Assembly: GCF_002797675.1 (NCBI RefSeq)
Contig: NZ_PGEX01000001.1
Coordinates: 1-64,000 of the forward strand
Direction of reading: 5' to 3'
Origin: Hallerella succinigenes
Lineage (GTDB): Bacteria > Fibrobacterota > Fibrobacteria > Fibrobacterales > Fibrobacteraceae
Length of the DNA: 64,000 bases
Below the pieces are notes generated by a model. It made no database searches. It saw nothing but the letters and a program-made list of their open reading frames with translations, and was not told the origin of the DNA. Numbering within the stretch: the stretch's first letter is position 1; every line of letters starts with the position of its first letter. This document shows, piece by piece, positions 1-7,508 of the stretch. A program made the position numbers and the translations under genes.

Positions 1-110
1 GTGACGTCTACAACCACGGGAAATAGGAAGCCTAACACTCCTCGCTAGTACGCTGGAGCGCAGCCCGCTAGAACAGCATGAAAAAGCCCCTTCGAGAGTG
101 TAGAACGGAA
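1..110. other. No recognisable gene
   Basis: I see no convincing coding sequence or RNA gene here. The stretch ends at the first 31-bp palindrome. Confidence 0.4.
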
Positions 111-141
111 TTTAACATCTTGTATACTATAAAATGTTAAA
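111..141. repeat. 31-bp imperfect palindrome, copy 1
   Basis: Two 14-bp arms (TTTAACATCTTGTA and TATAAAATGTTAAA) surround a 3-bp centre, with two mismatched pairs. It lies just past the 3' end of the decayed ATPase gene. The perfect copy lies just before that gene's start (1274-1304) and a third copy is at 23088-23118. It could be an operator or the end of a small mobile unit. Confidence 0.7.
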
Positions 142-159
142 CAGATTCAAGCCAGCGAC

Positions 160-1262
160 TCAAGAAAACATTATAAACGCAGTAGTTTTTGCCTTTAGCG
201 AGAGAGTTTCAAGCAAAAGTTCCTTTTCCACAAGCGACGTGACAATCCGCTTGACGGCTGCAGCGGTTCCCAGTTTATATTTATTCAAGAAACTACCCGC
301 CGTGGGTTGTGCAACGGAGCCTTCCTTGGCAACCGCTTTCAAGAACTGCCACTGTTTATCCGTCAGCAAGTTACGACGTTCCAAGAAGCCATTCATTCCC
401 TCGCGCAAGATTTCGGCGCAAGACAGACGCACATCGGACAAAGTAATTTTCTTGCCAGCATCACGGAACAAGCGGTGGCAAAGATACTGCATATAAAACG
501 TATGGCAACGGGTCCACTCCAAGATAAACTCAAGAGCATCGTCATCAATGCGGCGACTCCCCATGCCAAACAGTTTCTTGATAAACGCGCCATAGATATC
601 CGGCTGGATTTTGTCGAGATAAACAACATGCGTACTTTCGTAGAACGGGCTTTTTTCGTTCACAAACATATCCGTCATGATATGCTTTTGGCTTCCACAA
701 AACACGAAGCGTACATTTTTTAGCGGCTGGATATAGGTGCGCAACAGCGCCTCCATATTCACTCCCTTAAAATTGCGGATAATTTGGAATTCATCAAATG
801 CAATCACAAACGTCTTTTTTTGGGAACCCAGAAAATCAAAAAATACTTTTGAGCGTAGAAAGCTTCTGCCCATCGTTCTGGTACGCAATGCTCACCTGTG
901 GCGAACCCGAAACAGGGTCGTACGACACCAATGGACGAATCCCAGGAAAAAATGAGAAGAACTTCTTCAAAGTAGGCTCGGCCTTCACAGCTGAGACAAT
1001 GGATTCCGAAAGGAGCTTGACAAAATCCTCCAGATTGTCTGCCGAGTAAATGTCGCAATAGCAGAGCGTCATGGAGCGGCGTTTTTTGGCAAGTTCATCA
1101 AAAACGTGGTAGACCAATCCCGTTTTGCCATAACGACGCGGAGAAATCAGCGTCACATGGATGCCGTTTTGCAATCGTCTATAATATCCCGTGTTTCTTT
1201 TTCGCGATCGCAAAAAAAGTTTCAGCGCTTTCGTAAGGGCGTAAAACAAAAGGATTTTCCAT
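160..1262 (-). pseudogene. Decayed AAA/P-loop ATPase
   Basis: This was an ATP-binding protein of the same general family as the intact ATPase at 5750-6814. The ancestral start is the ATG at 1262, preceded by a GGAGG-like site and reading MENPFVLRPYES. The reading frame then shifts at least three times. The Walker A region (ISPRRYGKTGLVYHVF) is in one frame and the Walker B region (TFVIAFDEFQII) and C-terminal winged-helix-like part are in another. A conserved FCGSQ motif matches the FMGSQ motif of the intact paralogue. No full-length product is possible. The 31-bp palindromes on both sides suggest the gene was autoregulated or moved as a unit; this is inference. Confidence 0.85.
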
Positions 1263-1273
1263 AGATACCTCCA

Positions 1274-1304
1274 TTTAACATTTTGTAATATACAAAATGT
1301 TAAA
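1274..1304. repeat. 31-bp perfect palindrome, copy 2
   Basis: The 14-bp arms (TTTAACATTTTGTA and TACAAAATGTTAAA) match perfectly around ATA. It sits 12 bp upstream of the decayed ATPase start, where an operator would lie. About 45 bp beyond it are also shared with the copy at 23088. Confidence 0.8.
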
Positions 1305-1411
1305 CAAAAAAAAATCAACAGGAAATATGAGCTTAACAAAAACAAGGTGACCCATAGTCCTGGAGCCCCATCTTCTAACCACAACACAATTGAATGTTTA
1401 GAGAGTATGCC

Positions 1412-1560
1412 TTATTCCGCATCCTTGATCAGACGGACAGAAGCGTATTCTGGATAATCTTCGTCGTCAATTTCATCAACACCATCTTCGAAACGCACAC
1501 ACGTGTAGAATTTTTCGCGACTAATCGCATGGCTTATCGGGTCAACCGTTTTTTCGACAC
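1412..1560 (-). pseudogene. Possible remnant of a small acidic protein gene
   Basis: One minus-strand frame reads a plausible acidic C-terminus ending in EDYPEYASVRLIKDAE and a TAA at 1412-1414. Upstream, a GTG start followed by an A-run (reading VSKK) is in a different frame, so the gene may carry a one-base slip in the A-run. I do not recognise the family. It lies divergently between the decayed ATPase and cas6. Confidence 0.3.
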
Positions 1561-1610
1561 ACCAAAATCGTCAAAATTGTTTATCTTTTCATCACCCAAA
1601 ACAGAGACCT

Positions 1611-2465
1611 ATGTTCGCAATTCCGCACCTCCAAATTACACGTATCTATTACAGGCTTGTTATCGAAAACTACAAGCGTTTTTTCAGGTTTCCAGAAGCG
1701 GGCATACGCGGAGCACTTGGTTATTACCTGTACGATGAAATCACCAAGGATTTTGCAAGCCCCGCCCACCGTGAAAACTGCACGCACCTTTACAGCGCAC
1801 TCCTTGACCCCTTGCCGGGCACACCCGCACCGCCCGAAGGTCCGCAACCCCGTTCCATAAACCTGCGATTTTTCGCCTTGCCGCAGGAACACGACAAGGC
1901 CGGACTCGAAGTCACCTTCTTTGGACTGTCCAGCACACTTTCCGATACACTCGAAAAATGCCTGACCGCTCTTGGCGAAGAAGGTATCGGACACGATGCG
2001 ACACGTTTCTACATTGACGGGATGCGCCCACCAACCGTCACAGACATTGCAGATGTTCAGGTCTCCAATAGCGATTCGCTCAAGCTCGTTTTTTTTACGC
2101 CGACAACCTTTAGACACTACCGCAAGGAGTCCACAGACTGGAACCTTGAAATGTTCTCGTGGAACCTTCTGCAAAGAATAGAGCTGCTTTGCAAGGCCTA
2201 CGGCAGTATAGACGGCGCAGACTGGAACTTCGACGAACTCTTGCACGATTTACTCGCCATGGAATCCCAGGCAGCAACCACCAAGACAACAAGGTCTCGA
2301 CTGAGTTCTCGCCAGAACAAGCGCATCTACTACTCCGGTTTTACGGGCACGGTAATCCTAAAGAACATTTCCGAAACAGCGAGAGTGCTCCTTTCGATAG
2401 GGGAAATGGTCGGAGTCGGCAAGAACACCACCTTTGGCGGCGGGCGATACGCGATTACCGTATAG
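1611..2465 (+). CDS. cas6: CRISPR pre-crRNA endoribonuclease Cas6
   Basis: The 284-residue product would cut the long array transcript within each repeat to release crRNAs with an 8-nt 5' tag. The C-terminal third matches the Cas6 C-terminal RAMP fold: a YYSGFTGTVIL strand, a helix, and the glycine-rich segment GVGKNTTFGGGRYAI at the extreme end. It lies directly upstream of the first leader and array, on the same strand, and is far from the interference operon. Both arrays share one repeat, so a single Cas6 could serve both. The ATG at 1611 has only a weak ribosome binding site, so the exact start is uncertain. The family assignment is solid; the catalytic residues are not obvious by eye. 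Confidence 0.85.
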   Translation: MFAIPHLQITRIYYRLVIENYKRFFRFPEAGIRGALGYYLYDEITKDFASPAHRENCTHLYSALLDPLPGTPAPPEGPQPRSINLRFFALPQEHDKAGLEVTFFGLSSTLSDTLEKCLTALGEEGIGHDATRFYIDGMRPPTVTDIADVQVSNSDSLKLVFFTPTTFRHYRKESTDWNLEMFSWNLLQRIELLCKAYGSIDGADWNFDELLHDLLAMESQAATTKTTRSRLSSRQNKRIYYSGFTGTVILKNISETARVLLSIGEMVGVGKNTTFGGGRYAITV

Positions 2466-2494
2466 AAAAAAGTTTACAGCTGATTTTTTGCGTT

Positions 2495-2719
2495 TTTTCG
2501 CGAAAAATGATGTATATTTAGGGTATTGGGGCCCAGACCCGCGAGTTTGAGCAGTATATTCTAAGCACCGGCAAAAACGCAATCAGGCTACTTCGTTGAA
2601 TATCAACGAGTTAGAGAAAAATCCTTCGGAAAAAGTCGATTCGAAGGTAGTGCTCAAAAAGTCTGGCAGAAAAACGCCCTCTGGAACCCTTGATTTATAA
2701 GGCCTCGGCGATGCCACCC
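2495..2719 (+). promoter_or_regulatory. CRISPR leader 1
   Basis: About 225 bp is nearly identical to the leader of array 2 (7281-7508). It starts with a TTTTTTCGCGAAAAA palindrome, followed by an AT-rich TGTATATTT promoter-like segment. Further in is the perfect palindrome TCGTTGA-ATA-TCAACGA (2593-2609). It sits at the end of the array with intact repeats, opposite the degenerate repeat, so it is the leader side. Confidence 0.85.
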
Positions 2720-3466
2720 CTCCGAAAGCACTCCACGATATACAGTGGATTAAGACCCATAATCGTCTGTAAGTGCGAAGCAGTCAATGGCACTCCGAAA
2801 GCACTCCACGATATACAGTGGATTAAGACTGCGATTACCCGACGCAAAAACATAAGACGCTTGTTCCTCCGAAAGCACTCCACGATATACAGTGGATTAA
2901 GACTCCACGCGGTGTGGGTACGTGAAGAGCGTTGCGTGGCTCCGAAAGCACTCCACGATATACAGTGGATTAAGACAACTTGGACAAGTCGCGAGCCTTC
3001 TTGACCATATAGGCTCCAAAAGCACTCCACGACATACAGTGGATTAAGACTGCACAACCACGGAACCATCGTCGCAAGTCTTGGCTCCAAAAGCACTCCA
3101 CGATATACAGTGGATTAAGACCCCTCTTAAGGGCTTCTGTCAGCTTCCGTTCGATCTCCGAAAGCACTCCACGATATACAGTGGATTAAGACTTGAGTCT
3201 TGAAAGGATAGCCTCCGTGATTTGCTCTCCGAAAGCACTCCACGATATACAGTGGATTAAGACTCCCGAACCCACGCACTGAACGGCGTCATCGCTCGGT
3301 GCTCCGAAAGCACTCCACGATATACAGTGGATTAAGACGCAAGTCTACGATTACTTCTGTAGTGACAACACTGACTCCGAAAGCACTCCACGATATACAG
3401 TGGATTAAGACTTTTAATTCTTCTCTATTGTTTATTGTTTTGAGCTCCAAAAGCACTCCACGATAA
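2720..3466 (+). CRISPR. CRISPR array 1, 10 spacers
   Basis: Ten 37-bp repeats start at 2720, 2793, 2867, 2940, 3014, 3085, 3156, 3227, 3302 and 3375. A truncated eleventh starts at 3445 and keeps only about 21 bp. Spacers are 33-38 bp. Repeats begin CTCCGAAAGCACTCC and end GTGGATTAAGAC, giving a predicted crRNA tag ATTAAGAC; TCCAC and GTGGA form a 5-bp stem. The repeats at 3014 and 3085 carry CTCCAAAAG, and 3014 also has GACATAC. The decayed terminal repeat marks the leader-distal end. Confidence 0.98.
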
Positions 3467-3503
3467 ACCACGAACCCCATTTGCGTTTTTGCTGACAAAT
3501 TTT

Positions 3504-3528
3504 AGGCTCCGCTTCGGCGGGGCCTTTT
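3504..3528 (+). terminator. Terminator after array 1 (term1)
   Basis: A GC-rich hairpin (GGCTCCGC, loop, GGCGGGGCC) is followed by TTTT. The same sequence recurs at 6823 and 7998, each time just upstream of a sigma54 cassette. It would separate array transcription from cassette transcription. Confidence 0.8.
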
Positions 3529-3551
3529 GTGTTTTGTACTACATATAAAAA

Positions 3552-3580
3552 CGTATTTCTGTATACGATTTTGTATATAC
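3552..3580 (+). promoter_or_regulatory. Dyad, candidate activator site, cassette 1
   Basis: The inverted repeat CGTAT-TTCTGT-ATACG is followed by the short palindrome GTATATAC. It is centred about 89 bp upstream of the -24 GG of the sigma54 promoter, within the usual range for enhancer-binding sites. The spacer TTCTGT is identical in all three cassettes. Confidence 0.6.
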
Positions 3581-3647
3581 ATCCATCAACGCATATAGTC
3601 CTAATTCTCCACCCTGCGATTTTTGCCTGAAAATCGCATTTTCCTTT

Positions 3648-3663
3648 TGGCACGGGTTTTGCA
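3648..3663 (+). promoter_or_regulatory. Sigma54 promoter, cassette 1
   Basis: TGGCACGGGTTTTGCA matches the -24/-12 consensus (TGGCACG-N4-TTGCW) at every defined position. GG is at 3649-3650 and GC at 3661-3662, so transcription should start near 3673. A perfect 9-bp-arm inverted repeat (TGCGATTTT / AAAATCGCA, 3615-3638) lies just upstream. Confidence 0.85.
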
Positions 3664-3674
3664 AATAGCTGTAT

Positions 3675-3693
3675 GTCCGGGAAACTCCCGGAC
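3675..3693 (+). other. 5' RNA hairpin, cassette 1
   Basis: GTCCGGGA-AAC-TCCCGGAC is an 8-bp perfect stem starting within a few bases of the predicted start of the RNA. The equivalent stem in cassette 2 has an A-T pair replacing a G-C pair, which supports a real RNA structure. Confidence 0.65.
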
Positions 3694-3725
3694 AAAACAA
3701 CAACCCTCAACAAAGGAGAACAACC

Positions 3726-3800
3726 ATGATTCCAATACTCCCCATCCTCGCCGGAATCGCATCCGCAACAACCATCATCAAAAACATCCGCGACATATAA
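3726..3800 (+). CDS. Micro-ORF a, copy 1 (24 aa, hydrophobic)
   Basis: A 24-codon frame begins MIPILPILAGIAS and ends KNIRDI. AAAGGAG lies 7 bp before the ATG. The first 18 residues are hydrophobic enough for one short membrane helix, followed by a small charged tail. Length and layout resemble known small membrane toxins or regulators, but I recognise no family. Copies 2 and 3 keep the start, ribosome binding site and hydrophobic-then-polar pattern with a different tail. It is the first gene after a sigma54 promoter. Confidence 0.6.
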   Translation: MIPILPILAGIASATTIIKNIRDI

Positions 3801-3815
3801 AAAAGGAGGCCATCT

Positions 3816-3875
3816 ATGGCAATCGCCTTCCTCGCCACAATCATCGGATTCCTCGTCATCGCCCACCAATCCTAA
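3816..3875 (+). CDS. Micro-ORF b (19 aa, hydrophobic)
   Basis: A 19-codon frame reads MAIAFLATIIGFLVIAHQS, almost entirely a membrane helix, with AAAAAGGAGG 6 bp before the ATG. It starts 16 bp after micro-ORF a. Only cassette 1 has it, and the other cassettes pass directly from a to c. It resembles Ibs-type micro-toxins in composition only. Confidence 0.5.
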   Translation: MAIAFLATIIGFLVIAHQS

Positions 3876-3904
3876 CCCATCCCCTAACCCAAAGGAGGCT
3901 CGCC

Positions 3905-3952
3905 ATGTCCTTCATCCCCGAATATAACGACACCGTCTTCAGCGAAATCTAA
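3905..3952 (+). CDS. Micro-ORF c, copy 1 (15 aa)
   Basis: The frame MSFIPEYNDTVFSEI follows CCAAAGGAGG with 6-bp spacing. Unlike a and b it is polar and acidic. Two other copies (5495 and 8329) keep the core IPEY-x-DT, the ribosome binding site and the spacing. Function is unknown. Confidence 0.6.
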   Translation: MSFIPEYNDTVFSEI

Positions 3953-3978
3953 TCGCCCAACCTCCATCAACCATACAT

Positions 3979-4015
3979 AAAATCTTTCGCGGTAGCCCCG
4001 CCCGCAAAAGATTTT
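3979..4015 (+). other. Hairpin between micro-ORF c and cas1
   Basis: AAAATCTTT (3979-3987) pairs with AAAGATTTT (4007-4015) around a GC-rich core, and is followed by CTTTA rather than a long T-run. It could attenuate read-through from the sigma54 promoter into cas1, or simply protect the cas1 message. Confidence 0.4.
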
Positions 4016-4039
4016 CTTTACCATAAGGGACTTTCAACT

Positions 4040-5059
4040 ATGAACCTCTACATCACAGAACAAGGAACAAGCATCCGCAAACAAGGCAACCACCTCCGCC
4101 TCACAAAAGCAGACAAACTCGTCGGAGACTACCTGATTTCAGAAATATCCTCGGTAAACATCATGGGCGCAGCATCCATCAGCAGCGACGCAATGGCATC
4201 GCTCAACGACGCCGGAGCAAGCGTAGCCTTCCTTGACCGCGGCGGACGATTCAAAGGCAAATACACCTCGCAATCCGCCAAGAACGTTTATCTAAGACTC
4301 GCCCAATACGACGCTTTCCGTAATCGTCACGAATCCTTCGAAATTGCAAGGGGCTTCGTCGTATCAAAAATAGAAAGCGGAATCGCGCTGCTGAACGCCT
4401 GCGACAAGAATCCGCACAACCCCTTCCGCTTTGACGCACGCCCCGCAATGCAAAAGTCGCTCCAGTCTGCAATGGACTGCTCCGGCACCGACAAAAATAC
4501 GCTCCGCGGAATCGAAGGCAACGCCGCCAAAATCTATTTTTCAAGTTACGCACAATGCCTTATGAATGGCATCCGCTTCCCCGGACGAAAATTTCACCCC
4601 TGCACCGATCCCGTAAACGCACTGTTATCACTCGGCTACGCATTTACCGCAAAACGCATCGAAGCCTTGCTCGAGACCTATGGATTCGACCCCGCCATCG
4701 GATTCCTGCATGAACCCGAATACGGCAGGGCATCTCTTGCCTGCGACATGCTCGAAGAGTTCCGCCACCCGCTTGTCGATAGACTCGTCCTTAAAATACT
4801 CAATAGAAAATTCATTGGCACAACAGACTTTGTACGCAAGGGCGACTCGGACGACAGCCCGCTACAACTGACCCGCGAGGGAATGGCCGCGTTCATCCGC
4901 CACTACGAGGAATTCTGCGATTCGCCGAACCGCGTGGTACCAGACAACGAAGGCGCATCCTGGAACAGCCTAATGCGTTTGCGCGTAGAAGCTTTGCGCC
5001 GCCGCCTACTCAAGAAAAAACAAAACACAGTGGGCATCACAACTCAGGAGGCCGCATGA
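4040..5059 (+). CDS. cas1: CRISPR integrase Cas1
   Basis: With Cas2, this 339-residue protein would insert new spacers next to the leader. It has the two-domain Cas1 layout. The metal-binding acid is visible in GIEGNAAKIYF (E159), the histidine in GFLHEPEYGR (H224), and acidic residues in ACDMLEEFRHP (D236, E239/E240). It follows the micro-ORFs of cassette 1 with only a weak hairpin between, so the sigma54 promoter at 3648 may also drive it. Its stop overlaps the cas2 start (ATGA), showing translational coupling. No reverse transcriptase domain is fused. Confidence 0.97.
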   Translation: MNLYITEQGTSIRKQGNHLRLTKADKLVGDYLISEISSVNIMGAASISSDAMASLNDAGASVAFLDRGGRFKGKYTSQSAKNVYLRLAQYDAFRNRHESFEIARGFVVSKIESGIALLNACDKNPHNPFRFDARPAMQKSLQSAMDCSGTDKNTLRGIEGNAAKIYFSSYAQCLMNGIRFPGRKFHPCTDPVNALLSLGYAFTAKRIEALLETYGFDPAIGFLHEPEYGRASLACDMLEEFRHPLVDRLVLKILNRKFIGTTDFVRKGDSDDSPLQLTREGMAAFIRHYEEFCDSPNRVVPDNEGASWNSLMRLRVEALRRRLLKKKQNTVGITTQEAA

Positions 5060-5331
5060 AATACGTGGTGGCATTTGACATTTCTAACGGCAAGAAACGG
5101 AAAGCCGCTGCCAAAGCCTGTGCAAAATGGGGATTCCGCGTGCAAAGATCAGTCTTTGAAATCTTTATGGATTCTTCAAAAGTGGAGGATTTTTCAGAGC
5201 AGCTTCTCGGGATAATCAACCCTGATCATGACACGGTTCGTTTGTATCCTCTCGACAGTGACAACGACCAAAACATCGTGATTATCGGCACGGGCAAGCC
5301 GGTTCGGAAACTTTCTTACGCAATTATATAG
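5056..5331 (+). CDS. cas2: CRISPR adaptation protein Cas2
   Basis: This is the 91-residue partner of Cas1, with the ferredoxin-like fold of the family and the conserved early aspartate in VVAFDISNGKKR (D8). The start overlaps the last bases of cas1, and GGAGG lies upstream within cas1. A leader remnant follows within 20 bp, so cas1-cas2 sit inside the repeated leader/cassette module. Confidence 0.95.
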   Translation: MKYVVAFDISNGKKRKAAAKACAKWGFRVQRSVFEIFMDSSKVEDFSEQLLGIINPDHDTVRLYPLDSDNDQNIVIIGTGKPVRKLSYAII

Positions 5332-5350
5332 ATCAAGCCGTTTTTGGTGG

Positions 5351-5427
5351 TTTTTCGCGGAAAATGATGTATATTTGGGGTATTGGGCCCAAACCCGCGA
5401 GTTTGAGCAGTATATTTGAGACACCGG
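5351..5427 (+). repeat. CRISPR leader remnant without array
   Basis: The first ~75 bp of the leader (TTTTTCGCGGAAAA, TGTATATTT, GCGAGTTTGAGCAG) recur here. The sequence then jumps directly into the end of a micro-ORF a. The rest of the leader, the array, term1 and the sigma54 promoter are missing, most simply by one deletion. Confidence 0.75.
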
Positions 5428-5430
5428 CAT

Positions 5431-5471
5431 CATCGGCTACTCCATCATCCAAAAAAATCCGCGACATCTAA
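5431..5471 (+). pseudogene. 3' fragment of micro-ORF a
   Basis: About 41 bp matches the end of micro-ORF a copy 1, finishing in the codons for IRDI and a stop. It has no start codon or promoter. Confidence 0.6.
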
Positions 5472-5494
5472 CCCTTACCCAAAGGAGGCTTGCC

Positions 5495-5539
5495 ATGTCC
5501 ATCATCCCCGAATACTCCGACACCGCTATCATCGACTAA
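5495..5539 (+). CDS. Micro-ORF c, copy 2 (14 aa)
   Basis: MSIIPEYSDTAIID, with CCAAAGGAGG 6 bp before the ATG. No sigma54 promoter lies directly upstream, so it could only be read from cas1-cas2 or the leader remnant. Differences from copy 3 include a synonymous Ala codon, consistent with selection on the peptide. Confidence 0.5.
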   Translation: MSIIPEYSDTAIID

Positions 5540-5586
5540 ACGCCATCCCGCCAACCCACAGCCTTCATTTTTACCTCCTGAACACA

Positions 5587-5617
5587 AATCCCCGGTGCAA
5601 CGCGCGTCGGGGATTTT
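5587..5617. terminator. Cassette terminator (term2), copy 1
   Basis: ATCCCCG and CGGGGAT arms are followed by a T-run. The same block ends the other two cassettes. Just before it is the conserved TTTTACCTCCTGA, which is complementary to the micro-ORF ribosome binding sites. Confidence 0.8.
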
Positions 5618-5705
5618 TTCGTTGTTTTGGGTGGGACGGCGCGACTTTTTACTTATTCGCGAATCCATATTGCAAAAAAGGGGCAATTATACTATATTGA
5701 TTTAG

Positions 5706-5725
5706 AATGCGAAATTTTTCGCATT
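5706..5725. promoter_or_regulatory. Palindrome before the intact ATPase
   Basis: AATGCGAAA-TT-TTTCGCATT is a perfect palindrome with 9-bp arms, 24 bp upstream of the ATPase start. Position and symmetry suggest an operator. Confidence 0.55.
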
Positions 5726-5749
5726 GATTTTTTTCGCACAGGGAGCATC

Positions 5750-6814
5750 ATGAACCCGTTCAAATTCGGAACCATCGTAGAAGACGAATATTTCACGGAT
5801 CGCGTGAACGAACTTGCGCAGATTAAGGAATTACTGAACAGCGAGAACCATCTCGTGCTAATATCCCCGCGCAGATTCGGCAAGAGCAGCCTGGTAGCAA
5901 GGGCGCTTCGGCAGATTGGCCGTCCGTCCATAACTATTGACTTCATGAAAGTCCTGAATGTGGAAGATTTGGCTTCCCAAATTTTACGCCAGGTGTTCCA
6001 GATACACAAATTCGAAAAGATCAAGCACCTTATGAAGCTTTTCCGCGTCGTGCCCACGCTCTCCTTCAATCCGGTGACCGAAGGTATGGATGTGAGCTTC
6101 GTTCCCTCGGTAGGAAAACCGTCCGCCATGTTGGAAGATTCCCTGGACTTATTGGAAAAGGTGTCTTCTGCAAAGAACCGACTTATCGTGGTGTTCGATG
6201 AATTCCAGGAAGTGAATTCCATAGACAAAACCCTGGCGAAGCAGCTGCGGGCCATCATGCAACGGCAGAAGGGATTGAATTACGTGTTTATGGGTAGCCA
6301 GGAATCCATGATGGAGGAAATATTCGAAAAGAAAAAGTCCCCATTTTTCCATTTTGGCGAACGCATGAACCTGAAGAAAATTCCTTACGAGGATTTCTAT
6401 TCCTATATAGAAAGCCGCCTGCCAAATATGCCAGCAGAGCGAAAGGCTGCCATCACAGAAGAAATTTTGAAATTCACAGATGTGCACCCTTATTACACGC
6501 AACAGCTTTCGGCCGCAGTCTATAACGCAATCGAGTACAGCAAGGTCAAGGAGAATCCTGTGGCCCACGCCATAAAGAGGCAGGTGGAAGAGCATTCCCT
6601 AGATTACGAGCGACTCTGGGCGAACATGAACCGCACCGACCGCAAGGTGATGCTCGCGCTAGCCAATAGGCGCAACCCCATGACCGATAGATCGATGGCC
6701 CCCAGTACTTTGTTCAGCGCCATCAAACGTCTGCTGAAACAGGGGTACGTCATCAAGACCACCGGTTATGAGCTCGAAGACCCATTCTTTGGTGAATGGA
6801 TTTTAGGGAACTAA
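5750..6814 (+). CDS. AAA/P-loop ATPase, intact
   Basis: This 354-residue protein has Walker A in SPRRFGKSS (about residues 39-47), Walker B in LIVVFDEF (145-152), the FMGSQ motif typical of archaeal-type ATP-binding proteins, and a C-terminal region that looks like a winged helix. The ATG at 5750 is preferred to starts further upstream because GGGAG precedes it and the protein aligns from MNPFKFGTIV. It sits between term2 of one module and term1 of the next, where an array would be expected. A decayed relative lies at 160-1262. Substrate and role are unknown; defence or mobile-element association is inferred from position. Confidence 0.85.
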   Translation: MNPFKFGTIVEDEYFTDRVNELAQIKELLNSENHLVLISPRRFGKSSLVARALRQIGRPSITIDFMKVLNVEDLASQILRQVFQIHKFEKIKHLMKLFRVVPTLSFNPVTEGMDVSFVPSVGKPSAMLEDSLDLLEKVSSAKNRLIVVFDEFQEVNSIDKTLAKQLRAIMQRQKGLNYVFMGSQESMMEEIFEKKKSPFFHFGERMNLKKIPYEDFYSYIESRLPNMPAERKAAITEEILKFTDVHPYYTQQLSAAVYNAIEYSKVKENPVAHAIKRQVEEHSLDYERLWANMNRTDRKVMLALANRRNPMTDRSMAPSTLFSAIKRLLKQGYVIKTTGYELEDPFFGEWILGN

Positions 6815-6822
6815 AAAATGGG

Positions 6823-6846
6823 GGCTCCGCTTCGGCGGGGCCTTTT
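6823..6846 (+). terminator. Terminator term1, copy 2
   Basis: The GGCTCCGC / GGCGGGGCC hairpin with TTTT begins 9 bp after the ATPase stop and ends ATPase transcription before cassette 2. Confidence 0.8.
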
Positions 6847-6865
6847 GTGTTTTGTACGGCATATA

Positions 6866-6897
6866 AAAATGTATTTCTGTATACATTTTCGTATACG
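6866..6897 (+). promoter_or_regulatory. Dyad, candidate activator site, cassette 2
   Basis: AAAATGTAT-TTCTGT-ATACATTTT is a perfect 9-bp-arm inverted repeat, followed by the palindrome CGTATACG. Its centre is about 91 bp upstream of the -24 element. Confidence 0.65.
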
Positions 6898-6966
6898 CAT
6901 TCATCAACATTTTCAGCCCTGTTTTTCCACCCTGCGATTTTTGCTTAAAAAACAGCATTTTCCTTT

Positions 6967-6982
6967 TGGCACGGGTTTTGCA
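6967..6982 (+). promoter_or_regulatory. Sigma54 promoter, cassette 2
   Basis: The sequence is identical to the cassette 1 promoter, TGGCACGGGTTTTGCA. Confidence 0.85.
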
Positions 6983-6993
6983 TATAGCTGTAT

Positions 6994-7012
6994 GTTCGAG
7001 AAAATCTCGGAC
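6994..7012 (+). other. 5' RNA hairpin, cassette 2
   Basis: GTTCGAGA-AAA-TCTCGGAC forms an 8-bp stem with one G-U pair. Relative to cassette 1, one G-C pair has become A-T, a compensatory change. Confidence 0.65.
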
Positions 7013-7040
7013 AACAAACCCTTAACCAAGGAGAATCACT

Positions 7041-7118
7041 ATGCTCCCACTACAACTCCTCATCACCAGCGTCACCACCATCTACAACATCGTCGAATAC
7101 ATCAACAGCAACAAATAA
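7041..7118 (+). CDS. Micro-ORF a, copy 2 (25 aa)
   Basis: A 25-codon frame begins MLPLQLLITSVTTIYN and ends YINSNK, with CAAGGAG 7 bp before the ATG. It has a hydrophobic start and a polar tail. The last 15 residues are identical to copy 3, although copy 1 differs there. Confidence 0.6.
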   Translation: MLPLQLLITSVTTIYNIVEYINSNK

Positions 7119-7138
7119 CCCACCACACCCTAACCAAA

Positions 7139-7192
7139 AGAAACCTCGCTATATGCGAAACCGAACTCGAATTCCTCGCCAAATACTGCTAA
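7139..7192 (+). pseudogene. Decayed micro-ORF c
   Basis: At the position of micro-ORF c, the AAAGGAGG has become AAAAGAAACC and no in-frame ATG remains. The trailing frame reads CETELEFLAKYC. On the minus strand the same DNA is open behind AGGAGGT and ATG, reading MKAVGLAVFGEEF and onward for 25 codons. Confidence 0.5.
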
Positions 7193-7224
7193 ACCCACAG
7201 CTTTCATATTTACCTCCTGAAAAC

Positions 7225-7256
7225 AAATCCCCGGCGCCACGCGTATCGGGGATTTT
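7225..7256. terminator. Cassette terminator (term2), copy 2
   Basis: ATCCCCGG and TCGGGGAT arms with a T-run, preceded by the conserved TTTACCTCCTGA. Confidence 0.8.
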
Positions 7257-7280
7257 TCGTTGTTTCGGGTGAAATTATGT

Positions 7281-7508
7281 GATTTTTCGCGAAAAATGAT
7301 GTATATTTGGGGTATTAGGGCCCAGACCCGCGAGTTTGAGCAGTATATTCTAAGCACCGGCAAAAAGGCAATCAGGCTACTTCGTTGAATATCAACGAGT
7401 TATAAGAAAATCCTCCGAAAAAAAGTCGATTCGAAGGTAGTGCTCAAAAAGTCTGGCAGAAAAACGCCCTCTGGAACCCTTGATTTATAAGGCCCCGGCG
7501 ATGCCACC
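7281..7508 (+). promoter_or_regulatory. CRISPR leader 2
   Basis: Nearly identical to leader 1 over its whole length, including the TTTTTCGCGAAAAA palindrome, TGTATATTT and the TCGTTGA-ATA-TCAACGA dyad. Confidence 0.85.

Noticed and set aside
2690-3498. Open frames across the CRISPR arrays with repeated peptide text
   Set aside because: They are translations of the 37-bp repeats, not proteins.
4040-5331. Possible reverse-transcriptase-Cas1 system
   Set aside because: Cas1 has normal length with no RT domain, and no RT gene is in the window.
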